Below, piece after piece: positions 45,878 through 55,611 of a stretch of DNA of 64,000 nucleotides. A model generated the notes under the pieces. It searched no databases. It was not told the origin of the DNA and was given only the letters and a program-made list of their open reading frames with translations. The stretch is from contig DLST01000010.1 of NCBI GenBank assembly GCA_002500745.1, positions 1-64,000 of the forward strand, in the 5' to 3' direction. The first letter of the stretch is position 1. Each line of letters starts with the position of its first letter. The position numbers and the translations under genes were made by a program. The stretch comes from Sphingobacterium sp. UBA7855. Lineage in GTDB: Bacteria > Bacteroidota > Bacteroidia > Sphingobacteriales > Sphingobacteriaceae.

Positions 45878-46795
45878 TCACTGTTTCTGTTTTTTTTCTA
45901 GGAAATCCAAATCTTTTATCGTTTTTAAAATGTCGTTTTTTTCTCCGTAAACGAAATGCTCTGCTCTTTCCAATTGAGAGATATTAAGAATTCTGACAGC
46001 TTGTTCGGAAGCAACTTTCCCATGCTCAATTCTTAATATAATATTTTGGTCTGTATCTTCTATAAAGGGGTACAAATTTATCATGTGGTATTTGTCAATT
46101 GGTAGCGATATCCTACAAGAGGGAGAATATAGCGGTTCCGAGGTGTAAACGGGACGGTCACTTGAGATTAAGCCTATGGGGCTATTGTATTTAACGACCA
46201 TAATATGATAGGAAAATTTCAACTTTACTAGCCCTCTTAATCTTGATATACATTCGATATTGGAAATTTGTCTGTTTTCATTTCTATTTTTGGTTTTAGC
46301 TTCATCTATGCTTTTCTCAGACCAATCGTATGCTAGTTTTCCGTCTTCTGTATATAATTTTTTTTCAGTACCTAATTGTTCATGGGAATTGAATACATAA
46401 TCAATAGTTCTATCCGTCAAACTATTTAATGCTTGAGCTATTTTAGGAGTTCTTAATTCTTGGGAGATTATATGGCGAAGAATTTTATTCTTGATTTCTG
46501 GTGTTATTTCTTCTGTCTTTTCATCAGTTAGCAAATTGTAAATACTGTTGTAATGGCTTTCAATATTATTTGCATAATATTTTTCCAACCACCTTTTATC
46601 TATTTCAGAAGGTGAGTGGTCGAATGTGTAAAATTCATTGATTTTACAAATATTTTTGATGTTGACCCTCGGTATATTAATGCCTTTTTGCTTTTTATAA
46701 AAGACATCCACGAAATAATCCTTTTTCTTGATTGATGTTGAAAAGTTCTTTAAATAAACTCTGGGTACTATATGTTGGCCAATAGGTTCAGTCAT
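45878..46795 (-). CDS. DUF4238-family protein
   Basis: 305 residues. The N-terminus GQHIVPRVYLKNFS is the hallmark of DUF4238, followed by ICKINEFYTFD and RWLEKYYANNIESHYNSIY. The later SSDRPVYTSE and LPIDKYHMINLYP also fit the family. DUF4238 proteins are widely scattered on mobile and defence islands; biochemistry is unknown. Monocistronic, with ~400 bp of non-coding DNA upstream. Confidence 0.78.
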   Translation of the reverse strand: MTEPIGQHIVPRVYLKNFSTSIKKKDYFVDVFYKKQKGINIPRVNIKNICKINEFYTFDHSPSEIDKRWLEKYYANNIESHYNSIYNLLTDEKTEEITPEIKNKILRHIISQELRTPKIAQALNSLTDRTIDYVFNSHEQLGTEKKLYTEDGKLAYDWSEKSIDEAKTKNRNENRQISNIECISRLRGLVKLKFSYHIMVVKYNSPIGLISSDRPVYTSEPLYSPSCRISLPIDKYHMINLYPFIEDTDQNIILRIEHGKVASEQAVRILNISQLERAEHFVYGEKNDILKTIKDLDFLEKKQKQ

Positions 46796-47200
46796 GGTAA
46801 TTATTATTTTGGATGGTTAAGACAGTGTCTTTTATTTAATAAAATTAATGCTTTCTTTCCAATTAAATGTACTATTAATTCTTTATTTTCTGACTACATG
46901 AAAAGGGGTAAGGTGCTCCGCTTAGGAATAGCATGGTCTGAATGTCTATAGTCTCGAATATATATATGCAAAACAAATTATGATGAATCTTTGAATTAAT
47001 TATTTTCTGATAAAATTACTTACCCTATTTGAATTTTAATTGATTTTTTTGATCTTTGAGTAGAGCTTTTAGCGGAAGCTTGCCACTTGTCTTAAGCTAA
47101 GCTGTTTCGGCACCGCCTCATCAATCTGATTCGTAACCCAATTTCTCGTTACGGAGAACGGTAGACAGGTGACGTTTTTCTTCGAGAGTTTGGAGGAACG
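46796..47200. other. Intergenic, no gene seen
   Basis: About 400 bp. The part just before 47201 (47080-47190) is less AT-rich than its surroundings and could be a leader for the next gene. No hairpin or repeat is convincing. Confidence 0.3.
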
Positions 47201-48394
47201 ATGACTCAAAAAACAAAAGAGGGCGAAGTAGAAAAAATTAAACGTAACGCCAAGAAAATCAAAAAGCAGATGGGTATACCTCATCACCAAGCGCTGGATA
47301 TGTCCGCTATTGAGCAGGGCTATTCCAATTTTCGAAATTTATTAAATAGTTTTCAGCCGAAAGAGAAGGACAAAAGAAATAGAATGGAAGTAATAAATTC
47401 TTTACCACGTCCTTTAACATTTCCTTACAAAACGTTGGGTAGTCCAAATGGTGCAAGAAGACCCAATGCTAAAGTACCTGTTAAAACTCATCAGGAATTA
47501 GGAAGGGTTTTGAAGGAACTGTATAGTTCACTCGAATTTAATAAAAAAGGACATAAAGCTGTTTCAATTATTAAATCTACTCTCGATGATTGGATACAAT
47601 TAGAATACACTAGTAAAACAGAATTGAAGGATGAGTTGTATTTTACAATCTATTATGGAGATACCGACTACCCCTCTGATCCATGGCCAACAGATAAGAG
47701 AAAAATGGAATTGGAAAAGTTGGTCGAGGTCTGTAGAAAACTGCTGAAAAATTCATATCCTAGTTGTTCGCCGATACATTCCCTCAATAAAAGATTGGAT
47801 CAAGTTTTAAAAGCAATACATAATTGGCCTTTGAACAAAAAGGTCAAGGGGCTGAAAGAAGTGAAAGGCCAAATTGCTAAGGGTACTTTGATCTATCTTA
47901 AAAAGAACCAAAAAAAACCAGCGATCCTTCTCTCACATGATACCGTAAATAATCTTATTTATTGCTATGAAGATGCCGGACCTGCTGTTTTAGCTAGGGA
48001 GGAAATAACGGTTGCAAGGGATCAATCAAAGATTAAAAAATTTCATCCTATGCGATTGTCATTACCATATGGAAAATGGTTTTGTGAGAATGGAGCGGAA
48101 GTGTTGTTCAATAGGGATTACATTCCAATTTGGATGAAAGATAAAAACGGTAAGGTTCATCAGATTGATCCTGATACAAATGTAGTGAATGTAGATAATC
48201 CTGTATTCTATTTTAATGATGGATCTACACCATGGGGAGGAAATCAATCTACTTTTGTGAAATGTAAGAACATCTTGCTTAGTTGGAATGTGTCAGATAG
48301 AACGTCTTTACTATTGAAGGCTTTAGGCGATTCAGTAATAAAGGGTAATGCAAATAATCTTAAATTTAGAAAAAGGACCAATATCTTTCCATAA
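47201..48394 (+). CDS. Hypothetical protein with basic helical N-terminal motif
   Basis: 397 residues. The N-terminal motif KKIKKQMGIPHHQALDMSAI-EQGYSNFRNLL is shared by many uncharacterised proteins (KxxxKxxGxxHxxALDxxAxxxGYxNW type). A middle helical region precedes a C-terminal domain with LSLPYGKWFCENGAEVLFNR and WGGNQSTFVKCK. The function is unknown. A strong terminator follows. Confidence 0.6.
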   Translation: MTQKTKEGEVEKIKRNAKKIKKQMGIPHHQALDMSAIEQGYSNFRNLLNSFQPKEKDKRNRMEVINSLPRPLTFPYKTLGSPNGARRPNAKVPVKTHQELGRVLKELYSSLEFNKKGHKAVSIIKSTLDDWIQLEYTSKTELKDELYFTIYYGDTDYPSDPWPTDKRKMELEKLVEVCRKLLKNSYPSCSPIHSLNKRLDQVLKAIHNWPLNKKVKGLKEVKGQIAKGTLIYLKKNQKKPAILLSHDTVNNLIYCYEDAGPAVLAREEITVARDQSKIKKFHPMRLSLPYGKWFCENGAEVLFNRDYIPIWMKDKNGKVHQIDPDTNVVNVDNPVFYFNDGSTPWGGNQSTFVKCKNILLSWNVSDRTSLLLKALGDSVIKGNANNLKFRKRTNIFP

Positions 48395-48401
48395 GCAAAG
48401 C

Positions 48402-48440
48402 CTGTCAGTTGGCTGTAATTTGCCAGCTGACAGTTCTTTT
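48402..48440 (+). terminator. Rho-independent terminator
   Basis: CTGTCAGTTGGC-TGTAATTT-GCCAGCTGACAG (one G-T pair) followed by TTCTTTT, 7 bp after the stop of the preceding gene. Confidence 0.85.
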
Positions 48441-48580
48441 AGGGATATGCTAATTTAGAAAATAATGTGAATTTTCACCATATCCTTTCGAATTGAGGAG
48501 TAGGCTTCTTCCATTTTTTTATTCAACTATTGTCCTGTTGGAGATTTTGAAACCATTGACCATCCTGATTTAAAAAAAGA

Positions 48581-48727
48581 TGACCATTCAATTCGGATAA
48601 TTTTGACCATTTGAATAATACGCCTAGGAGTTACAAATTCATTTTTACTTAGTTTGTATGGTTTAACTCAAAGTGGTCAATTTGCCTCCGAATTGCATAG
48701 TCTCTATGACCGTAATCTCCACCTTGA
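48581..48727. repeat. MITE/IS-relic with terminal inverted repeats
   Basis: CAATTCGGATAATTTTGACC at 48589 is answered by TGGTCAATTTGCCTCCGAATTG-type sequence ending at 48695, making ~21-bp imperfect inverted repeats around ~65 bp of non-coding DNA. Similarity to the copies near 7.5 kb and 55.5 kb continues to GTAATCTCCA. About 385 bp to the IS21 element follow with nothing recognisable. Confidence 0.6.
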
Positions 48728-49273
48728 AAGCATTATACAAAGGAACTGAAATAATTATATTTTTCATGGAATTCACTTTGTGGTAAGTTGGTTATGAGTT
48801 CCAAGTCTTCCTAAACTAATTTCTGTTCTTCTTCACTATAGTTTATGATACGGGTAAAAATGTTCCCAGTATGGATAATTGAATTTACAAATATAAATTT
48901 CTAGTTATTTGAGATAATATCGGCTAGATCTTGGAAAAGTTATTTTTTATTCCAGACATCACGCTCCTGTCTAAATATACCTTAATCCATAATTCCGTAT
49001 TTATCATTTTTTGAATTTAAGAAAACTTTTAGAATAATTTTTCGAATAAAATTATGCAAATAATTGTTGCTTTTTATGTAATCTTGATAGAGTTGGATAT
49101 TACGGTTTGATTTGTGCCAGTCATTTCGGTCGGATGGTGCCAGCTATTACGGTTCAAATGATGCCACTTTAGTGGTATAGTTTTAGTCCGTCCATCCGTA
49201 TTTTTTACGGTTTGAATTGTGCCACTTTAAAAAGATCAAGAAAGAATTACCTTGTCGCTTTAAATACAGCGAT

Positions 49274-50827
49274 ATGGCCAACAAACTTGATCCGATGGAC
49301 TTAAAACAAATACTCACATTACATCTGGACGGTTACAGTAACCGTAAAATAGGTTCCGTTCTCGGTATTTCCCGCAATACAGTCAATACCTATATGCAGC
49401 TATTTGCGGGCAGCGGCTACTCATTCAGAGAGCTTCTGGGCTTTGATACCGCTGTTTTATCCGAACTTTTTTCATCCCATACGACGCTGGACGCTACCCG
49501 CCACAATGAACTCATGCTTTACTTTGAGGGGGTCAACAAGGCCCGGAATCATCCCGGCTTTACCTTTCTGTATCATTATCAGCAATATGTTGAGCTAGCC
49601 GCAGAACCATATAGCTACACGCAGTTTCTCGAACATTACCGCCGTAAATATCCAAAAGAAAAGGGTTCAATGAAACTTCAGCATATTGCGGGCGAAGAAA
49701 TGTTCGTGGACTTTGCCGGGAAGAAGCTGCAGATCATCGATAAACACACCGGAGAGGTTATCGCTGTGGAAGTATTTGTGGCCATACTACCGTGCAGCCA
49801 GTACACCTATATCCAGGCATGCAGGAGCCAGAAACGCGAAGATATGATATCCTGTTGCACAGCGGCGCTTCGTTTTTATGGTGGATCGCCCAAAGCGATA
49901 GTGTCCGACAATCTAAAGTCCGCCGTCAATAGATCGAGCAGATACGAAGCGGACATCAACCGTAGCTTCAAGGACTTTGCCCGCCATTATAACTGTGTCA
50001 TCAACCCGACTCGTAGTTACGCTCCACAGGACAAAGCGCTGGTTGAGAATGCGGTGCATCTGGCCTATCAGCGTATCTATTACCCATTACGTGAAATGAC
50101 TTTCTTCTCGCTGGAAGATCTCAATAGAGAAATTGCAGTACTACTGGAGCGTTATAACAATCTATTGTTCAAACGAAAAGAATCGAGCCGTATCGAGCTC
50201 TTCCAGAGTATTGAACGAGAATATCTCAAAGCCCTTCCCGCTGATCCATATGAACTGAAAGATTACAAAAGGGCCAAAGTACAGAAAATGGGTTACGTAT
50301 ACTTTTCTCCCGAGAAGTGTTATTATAGTGTTCCATACCGGTATATCGGAAAGGAAACAATGATCCATTACACCAGAAGTCGTATTGAGATCTTTTATAA
50401 TCATGAAAGAATTGCGCTACACCCGCGCAATCTGACCAAAGGCAGCTACATCACCAACGCAGATCACCTGAGCAGCACACATAAGTTCTATTCGGAATGG
50501 AGCCCTGAGTTCTTTAGAAAAAAAGCGCTGCCACATGGGGAATATGTCCTGGCATGCATCGAAAAGATACTTGCTTCCAATGATTATCCCGAAATAAACT
50601 ATAAACGCTCCCTTGGAATTATCCACCTGCACCGAGCCTATGGATCCGGGCGTCTGAACAATGCGTGTAAAAGAGCATTGGATACAGATAGCTGCTCCTA
50701 TCTACGGATAAAGAATATCCTGAAAAACAATATGGACAGGCTGCTTTTATCTGTGAATGAGCTTGAGCCCCAAAAACCACATATACCTTTTCACAGCAAT
50801 ATACGCGGTGCTTCCGCATATGAATAA
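49274..50827 (+). CDS. istA: IS21 transposase IstA
   Basis: 517 residues from ATG MANKLD; an upstream TTG lies in the terminal repeats and is rejected. The N-terminal HTH (NRKIGSVLGISRNTVNTYM) binds the ends. The rve-type catalytic core has Asp146 (FVDFAGKK), Asp212 (VSDNLKSA) and Glu258 (ALVENAVH). All catalytic residues are kept, so it is probably active. The ATPase gene istB starts 18 bp downstream. Confidence 0.95.
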   Translation: MANKLDPMDLKQILTLHLDGYSNRKIGSVLGISRNTVNTYMQLFAGSGYSFRELLGFDTAVLSELFSSHTTLDATRHNELMLYFEGVNKARNHPGFTFLYHYQQYVELAAEPYSYTQFLEHYRRKYPKEKGSMKLQHIAGEEMFVDFAGKKLQIIDKHTGEVIAVEVFVAILPCSQYTYIQACRSQKREDMISCCTAALRFYGGSPKAIVSDNLKSAVNRSSRYEADINRSFKDFARHYNCVINPTRSYAPQDKALVENAVHLAYQRIYYPLREMTFFSLEDLNREIAVLLERYNNLLFKRKESSRIELFQSIEREYLKALPADPYELKDYKRAKVQKMGYVYFSPEKCYYSVPYRYIGKETMIHYTRSRIEIFYNHERIALHPRNLTKGSYITNADHLSSTHKFYSEWSPEFFRKKALPHGEYVLACIEKILASNDYPEINYKRSLGIIHLHRAYGSGRLNNACKRALDTDSCSYLRIKNILKNNMDRLLLSVNELEPQKPHIPFHSNIRGASAYE

Positions 50828-50845
50828 TAAACAAAAATCAAGAAC

Positions 50846-51583
50846 ATGAACAATCAGACAGTTGAAAAACTACGCGACATGCGTTTAGGAGCTATGGCAC
50901 AGTTACACCAGCAGTACGTTAAGGAAAACAGGCTCGAAGGTATGACCTGCGACGAATACCTCGCGTTACTTACTGACCATCAGTGGGAAGACCGGGAAAA
51001 TAAAAAGATAGAGCGTTTGCTCAAGCAGGCAAACTTTAGGCATAATGCCAGTCTAGGTGATATAAACTACGCCAGTGAAAGAAATCTGGACAAAAATATG
51101 TTTGCGCGTCTGGGTACACTGGACTTTATGCTCCGAAAAGAAAACATTATTATCTGTGGTGCTTCTGGCACAGGAAAAAGCTACCTGTCACAGGCTCTCG
51201 GACATCAGGCATGTATTACAGGGGTAAAAACCTCATATACAGTAACTGCCAGACTGATCAAAAGGCTGAAATTGAGCAAAGTTGACGGAACATACCTTAA
51301 AGAACTGGAAAAACTAACGAAAACGGAACTGCTGATACTTGATGACTTTGGCTTACAGGCTTTTGATAGCCAAGATCGGGAAACACTGATGGATATTATT
51401 GATGATCGACATGGTAAAAGATCAACCATAATATCATCCCAAATACCTGTATCGGCCTGGTACGAGGTCATCGGCGGAGAGGGCACTATTGCGGATGCGA
51501 TCTTGGACCGGATTGTAAACTCCTCACATCGGATAGACCTAAAAGGTGAATCGCTAAGAAAAGGAATATTAAAAAAGGAATAA
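50846..51583 (+). CDS. istB: IS21 helper ATPase IstB
   Basis: 245 residues, DnaC-like AAA+ ATPase. Walker A is GASGTGKS (105-112), Walker B LLILDDFG (162-169). The N-terminal DMRLGAMAQLHQQYV and the C-terminal ADAILDRIVNSSHRIDLKGE with SLRK are standard for IstB. It selects targets and activates IstA. Confidence 0.95.
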   Translation: MNNQTVEKLRDMRLGAMAQLHQQYVKENRLEGMTCDEYLALLTDHQWEDRENKKIERLLKQANFRHNASLGDINYASERNLDKNMFARLGTLDFMLRKENIIICGASGTGKSYLSQALGHQACITGVKTSYTVTARLIKRLKLSKVDGTYLKELEKLTKTELLILDDFGLQAFDSQDRETLMDIIDDRHGKRSTIISSQIPVSAWYEVIGGEGTIADAILDRIVNSSHRIDLKGESLRKGILKKE

Positions 51584-51711
51584 TCATAGCTTTTTTATAT
51601 AATTGTATGATCTTTTAAGTGGCACGGTTTGACCGAAATCACTGGCATCATTACTCCGAAATACCCAAGAGTCAACTAGTTGTAAACAAGTTAAATGAAT
51701 TCATTATTCAT

Positions 51712-51952
51712 ATGAAAACAGCCTATCTATACGTCCGTGTAAGCACAGACGAACAAAAGAAAAAGGGATACTCTTTGCCGGAACAAGAGGATAGATTACT
51801 GAAATACTGTGATTATAATCATATAAAAGTTCTAGGTGTTTACAGAGAAGATCATTCGGCAAAAGATTTTAATCGGCCAGAATGGAAAAAGTTGCTTGCA
51901 ATAGTCAAGCAGAAGCCAAGAGAAGATAAGAACATACTCTTTATTAAATGGT
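51712..51952 (+). pseudogene. 5' fragment of a second serine recombinase
   Basis: The first ~80 codons match the recombinase at 18116 almost exactly (MKTAYLYVRVSTDEQ ... ILFIKW, with a few changes such as CDYNHIKVLGVYREDH). Homology stops abruptly at TGG|TGAATATT, where an IS21-type end begins. Only part of the resolvase domain survives. Confidence 0.9.
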
Positions 51953-52187
51953 GAATATTCCGACAAAAGTACACCACGGGTTCCGGACGAAAGTACACCA
52001 GATTTAGTGACCAATAACCCGAGCTATTTTACAACTGGATTGTATTAACTTTTCAAACTTAATGATTTTTTTTCTTTCTCAAAGACTTCCCCTGTAGCGA
52101 GAGTCTGTGTGCGGAAGCTGTCAATCTGTCCATTATCGCATCCGCAAGTGTTGGCTCATCAATAAAGTTGTACCATGCTTCAATCGG
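51953..52187 (-). mobile_element. Fragment of a second, different IS21-family element
   Basis: It begins TGAATATTCCGACAAAAGTA with repeated AAAGTACACCA motifs, the multiple terminal repeats of IS21. On the minus strand 52187-52059 encodes the last 42 residues of an IstB (PIEAWYNFIDEPTLADAIMD ... SLRKKKNH). The rest is deleted up to the recombinase-downstream repeat. It interrupts the recombinase copy in this module. Confidence 0.8.
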
Positions 52188-52612
52188 TAGCTTGGATGCC
52201 GAATCCTTAAGAAGAAATGGAACTCTGGAAAAACGGTAGGAGAGTGGTTACAAACCTCATTTTTTGCGTCATTGATAACCAAGGATTACAAAATTTTGTT
52301 AAAATTTTCGAACTCTAAATGAACATGCTTCAATAGCTTGGTTCATAGTTTTTTATGGGTATAAAAAAAGGAGCCACTTTCTATTAGCTGTCTCCCTACT
52401 TGGGTTACGAAAATTCAATAGAATTATTAGTTCCTGTATTACAATTTATTAAGAAGATAAAAACAGGCAAATAGAATTATATGCGATTTTCCCAGTTGAT
52501 TCTATTTGCCGTTTTTTTATCTAAATCTTAAAGTTATGGGGAGCGTAACTTATTTATTATCAATATATTTGTTGTTGGTCTCTTTGATGCGTTAAATATG
52601 AAAACTCCGTGT
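52188..52612 (+). repeat. Recombinase-downstream repeat, copy C
   Basis: It starts TAGCTTGGATGCCGAATCCT, closest to copy A, then follows the repeat through the hairpin region (here decayed: GGAGCCACTTTCTATTAGCT), the GGCAAATAG hairpin and a frameshifted copy of the small membrane-protein gene (from 52536). With the recombinase fragment at 51712 it represents one collapsed module. Confidence 0.85.
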
Positions 52613-52655
52613 ATTTTATTTGCACACATAGAGCAAACGCCTCACAGGTTGGATA

Positions 52656-55259
52656 CTAAATTGATTTATACTCTACCAATTTTTCGAGAATCTTTCTACA
52701 ATATGGACTATTACGATCTAGTTCTAAACCTTTCTCGGCTATTTTTATAGCTTCTGTTTCCTGATTATTATTTAATAATAGCCAAGCAAGGCGAGAATAA
52801 TCGGTAGCTTCACCTTCGTGGATTCTTTTCTTCATCGTTTCTATCACTTTATCTAGTAAAAGCTTTTTGTATTCGATATCTTTTGCTTCGGGATGGTTAT
52901 AAAAGTAATTATTTATACGATTACACGCATCGCTGATGTAATGAAATTCAATATTAGGCAAAAGTACAAGCTCAGATAATGCATGACTTTCGCCTTCCCA
53001 GTCTTCCTCTATTTTGCAAACGTTTGCTAATCGATGCCAGATTTTAGCCTTCTCAGTTGTTGGTAAGGCTGTTTTTAGATACTCTCGAAGATAGTATTTG
53101 ACCGATTCATAATCGTTATACTCTTCAAAGATGTCTGCTATAGAGATATGTGCTCTGGCATATTTTGATGCAATATATTCAAGTGTTGACAACTCCTTTT
53201 TAAAATCTTCAACAGAATCAATTCTTTTAGCTACTTCAATAAATTTGCGATCAATTTTGGGAGTTAGACCGTTGCTAATTGTGCTTTGAGACGTCGCGCC
53301 AAACTCCATTAAAAGCTTTCTGTCATCGAATATTTTGATCTTTTCAGGATATACCTCCAATTCATTTTTACCAAAAATAGTTGCCGCCAAAGGTACATTA
53401 ATCATTGCCTCATCACTGTCTTCATTTAACAGTTCTATAAAGGAGCTTCGCAAAAGCTCGTCTATGCCTCCTTGGACATCTATTTTCTCGTTTTCTGGTC
53501 GCCAAAGTACAGCTTCGACCGCAATTTTCGGTATTAAAGTGTTCCAACTGCATAATGTTAAAAACACACGTTTTGCAGCTGGAGATAGAGTGTTAAAAGT
53601 TCGTTTGAATAGTGCAGTTAATATTTTATCTTGATCAGCTACTATTCTATTAATTTTCCCAATTTTCTTGGTTTTCGCTACTTCACCTAAAAGAATCTTA
53701 ATAATGTAAGGGTGTCCGTCCGATTCTATAATCAAATTCTCTATATATTCTTCTGATAGTAAATTGTTTATTTCTAGTTTGTCAGAAACTATTTTGATTA
53801 GTTCTCTACACTCATAGTCATTCATTCCATGGATTTCAATGGGATAATCTGCTTTGAAATTTCTACTAATTCTAGAAGTTATTAAACACTTATTAGGATT
53901 TCTTATATATGTATTGATCCACTCAAAAACTTCAACAGGATTTGTTACAGTTTCGAAATTATCGAAAATATATAATGTGCTTCCGATACTATTCTTTGTT
54001 AATTCCTTCGAAAAAAAATCAAGAGAATTTGCTATTCTTTCATTTGGATAAGCGAGTTTGCAATATTCATCTGCGATATCTTTCTGATTCAATACTTTTG
54101 TTTGAACTTGTTTAGGTCCTTCAATAAGAAGATCAATATCTCTAGAACTAAACCAAATAATTAAATCATATCTGCCGAGACTTTCTTTTAAAGCCAATGC
54201 TCTTACAACATTTAAAGCTAAAGATGTCTTTCCAATACCGCCCCTTCCTAAAAGGGTGACAATAGGAAATCGATCCTTTTCTCCTAATACTTTTAATAGT
54301 TCATCCTCAAGTGATTCACGTTTGACATATTCGTCACTTGACCTAGGCAAATTTGTAAATGTATCTCCTAGTACTTCAAGCTCATTTTTTCCTTCTGTAT
54401 GACTACTTGGTAATTCCGTAATTGGTATGAGATATTCTTTTGCATCGCTTTTCTGCCTTTCGTCAGTAAAGTAGGATATAGATTCGTAATTTTCATTTTT
54501 TAAATTTCCATTAGTATAAAAAAAATCTGAGAGCCCCGCGTCGGAGAACATCAACTCTATTTTCCTAGGCTTATCTAAGAAACAATATATTCCATTTTCA
54601 AAGTGATGATGGTTTTCCGATTTTAGAAAATTGAATTCTTCTGCTTTGTTGCTAATAGAAGATATTCTATATTTTCCCGAATAATTTCTATGAAGATAAG
54701 CCCACGGTCGTTTAAATGTGGTAAGATTCTGTACTATGAGATCAATAGAAAGTTCTAAAAGGGGAGCGGCGGCAGTGCACGGTTCTATTGTTGTAGCCCC
54801 GTGTCCCTTTGTTTTATTACGCAGGTATACAAACATACCGAACCAATTCCTCAATGGAGATTTTAAAGGAATTTCATCATGAGGAATTTTAAAAATCTCT
54901 AGTACCCGGTGTAAGTTTTTAATAGCTTGATATTGCCAATCATCTCCACTTGATCTTTGCATTAGTTCTTTAAGTTCGAAGTCTCTTATCTCCGAACAAA
55001 GCAGTTGAGCCGGAGGTCCAGTTAAAACGTCATCTATTGACCGAGCATATTCTCCAATAGAACTGCCTCTAACTAAAGAATAATATTGTCGATATCGAGT
55101 TCGCTCATTATCTTCATTTATAGCAGATACTAAGTATAAACTAATAGTTTTTGTTAAGCATTCCCCATATAGGAGTAGATCATAAAAATATGCTAAATCA
55201 GAATCTGATTTGGAAGACTCTAAACGACTCAACATTTGGTCAAAGGGTTTAAAATTCAT
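52656..55259 (-). CDS. HEPN-STAND NTPase (NLR-like defence candidate)
   Basis: 867 residues. The N-terminal ~190 residues are helical and carry LRNKTKGHGATT (Arg147, Asn148, His153), a HEPN-type Rx4-6H motif. The STAND/NB-ARC ATPase follows: P-loop GRGGIGKTS (338-346), Walker B STLYIFDNFE (~427-436), sensor-like CLITSRISRNF, and GHPYIIKILLGE. The C-terminal ~200 residues form TPR-like repeats (YYLREYLKTA, AWLLLNNNQETEAIKIAEKG). The sensor-ATPase-effector order is that of NLR-like antiviral proteins, which would trigger RNA cleavage on sensing phage. It is the sole gene between repeats C and D. Confidence 0.8.
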   Translation of the reverse strand: MNFKPFDQMLSRLESSKSDSDLAYFYDLLLYGECLTKTISLYLVSAINEDNERTRYRQYYSLVRGSSIGEYARSIDDVLTGPPAQLLCSEIRDFELKELMQRSSGDDWQYQAIKNLHRVLEIFKIPHDEIPLKSPLRNWFGMFVYLRNKTKGHGATTIEPCTAAAPLLELSIDLIVQNLTTFKRPWAYLHRNYSGKYRISSISNKAEEFNFLKSENHHHFENGIYCFLDKPRKIELMFSDAGLSDFFYTNGNLKNENYESISYFTDERQKSDAKEYLIPITELPSSHTEGKNELEVLGDTFTNLPRSSDEYVKRESLEDELLKVLGEKDRFPIVTLLGRGGIGKTSLALNVVRALALKESLGRYDLIIWFSSRDIDLLIEGPKQVQTKVLNQKDIADEYCKLAYPNERIANSLDFFSKELTKNSIGSTLYIFDNFETVTNPVEVFEWINTYIRNPNKCLITSRISRNFKADYPIEIHGMNDYECRELIKIVSDKLEINNLLSEEYIENLIIESDGHPYIIKILLGEVAKTKKIGKINRIVADQDKILTALFKRTFNTLSPAAKRVFLTLCSWNTLIPKIAVEAVLWRPENEKIDVQGGIDELLRSSFIELLNEDSDEAMINVPLAATIFGKNELEVYPEKIKIFDDRKLLMEFGATSQSTISNGLTPKIDRKFIEVAKRIDSVEDFKKELSTLEYIASKYARAHISIADIFEEYNDYESVKYYLREYLKTALPTTEKAKIWHRLANVCKIEEDWEGESHALSELVLLPNIEFHYISDACNRINNYFYNHPEAKDIEYKKLLLDKVIETMKKRIHEGEATDYSRLAWLLLNNNQETEAIKIAEKGLELDRNSPYCRKILEKLVEYKSI

Positions 55260-55486
55260 TAGATTATTTTGTGGTTTTTATAATTAGTTTGCGGATTGAG
55301 AGAAACGTATCTCAATCTAAAAAAATGACTCGTCTTCGCCTATTGTAAAAGTAACATTTAAGAATTTATTAATCAAGTATATTATCGGGAATAAATACCT
55401 TATTAGTGAAAAAAAGTAAAATTTTATGTAAATTTAAATTATCACTTGTTATTTTTATCTTAACTAGAATTGAAAATAGAATTACG

Positions 55487-55611
55487 GTAATACGGATAAT
55501 TTTTAACATTGGCTGAGAAATTTCAAACTCATTTTTATTTGTTTTTTATGGTTTTGCTTAAATTGGTCAATTCGCCTCGGAATCGCATGGCCTCAATGAT
55601 TGTAATCTCCA
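55487..55611. repeat. MITE/IS-relic, third copy
   Basis: AATACGGATAATTTTTAACA at 55489 and TGGTCAATTCGCCTCGGAAT near 55565-55584 are the two ends. The internal CTCATTTTTATTTG and the flank ATTGTAATCTCCA match the copy at 48581. It abuts directly on the small-gene relic of repeat D. Confidence 0.55.

Larger units (their letters stand above)
49113..51650 (+). mobile_element. Complete IS21-family insertion sequence
   Basis: The ends start TG and finish CA: TGTGCCAGTCATTTCGGTC at the left and its imperfect complement (GACCGAAATCACTGGCATCA) at the right. Inside the left end there are further TGCCACTTT-type repeats (near 49166 and 49216), as usual for IS21. It carries istA and istB, both intact. 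I could not see a convincing target-site duplication. Confidence 0.85.

Noticed and set aside
47069..47290. 73-codon minus-strand frame
   Set aside because: It overlaps the start of the well-supported gene at 47201 and has no coding features.
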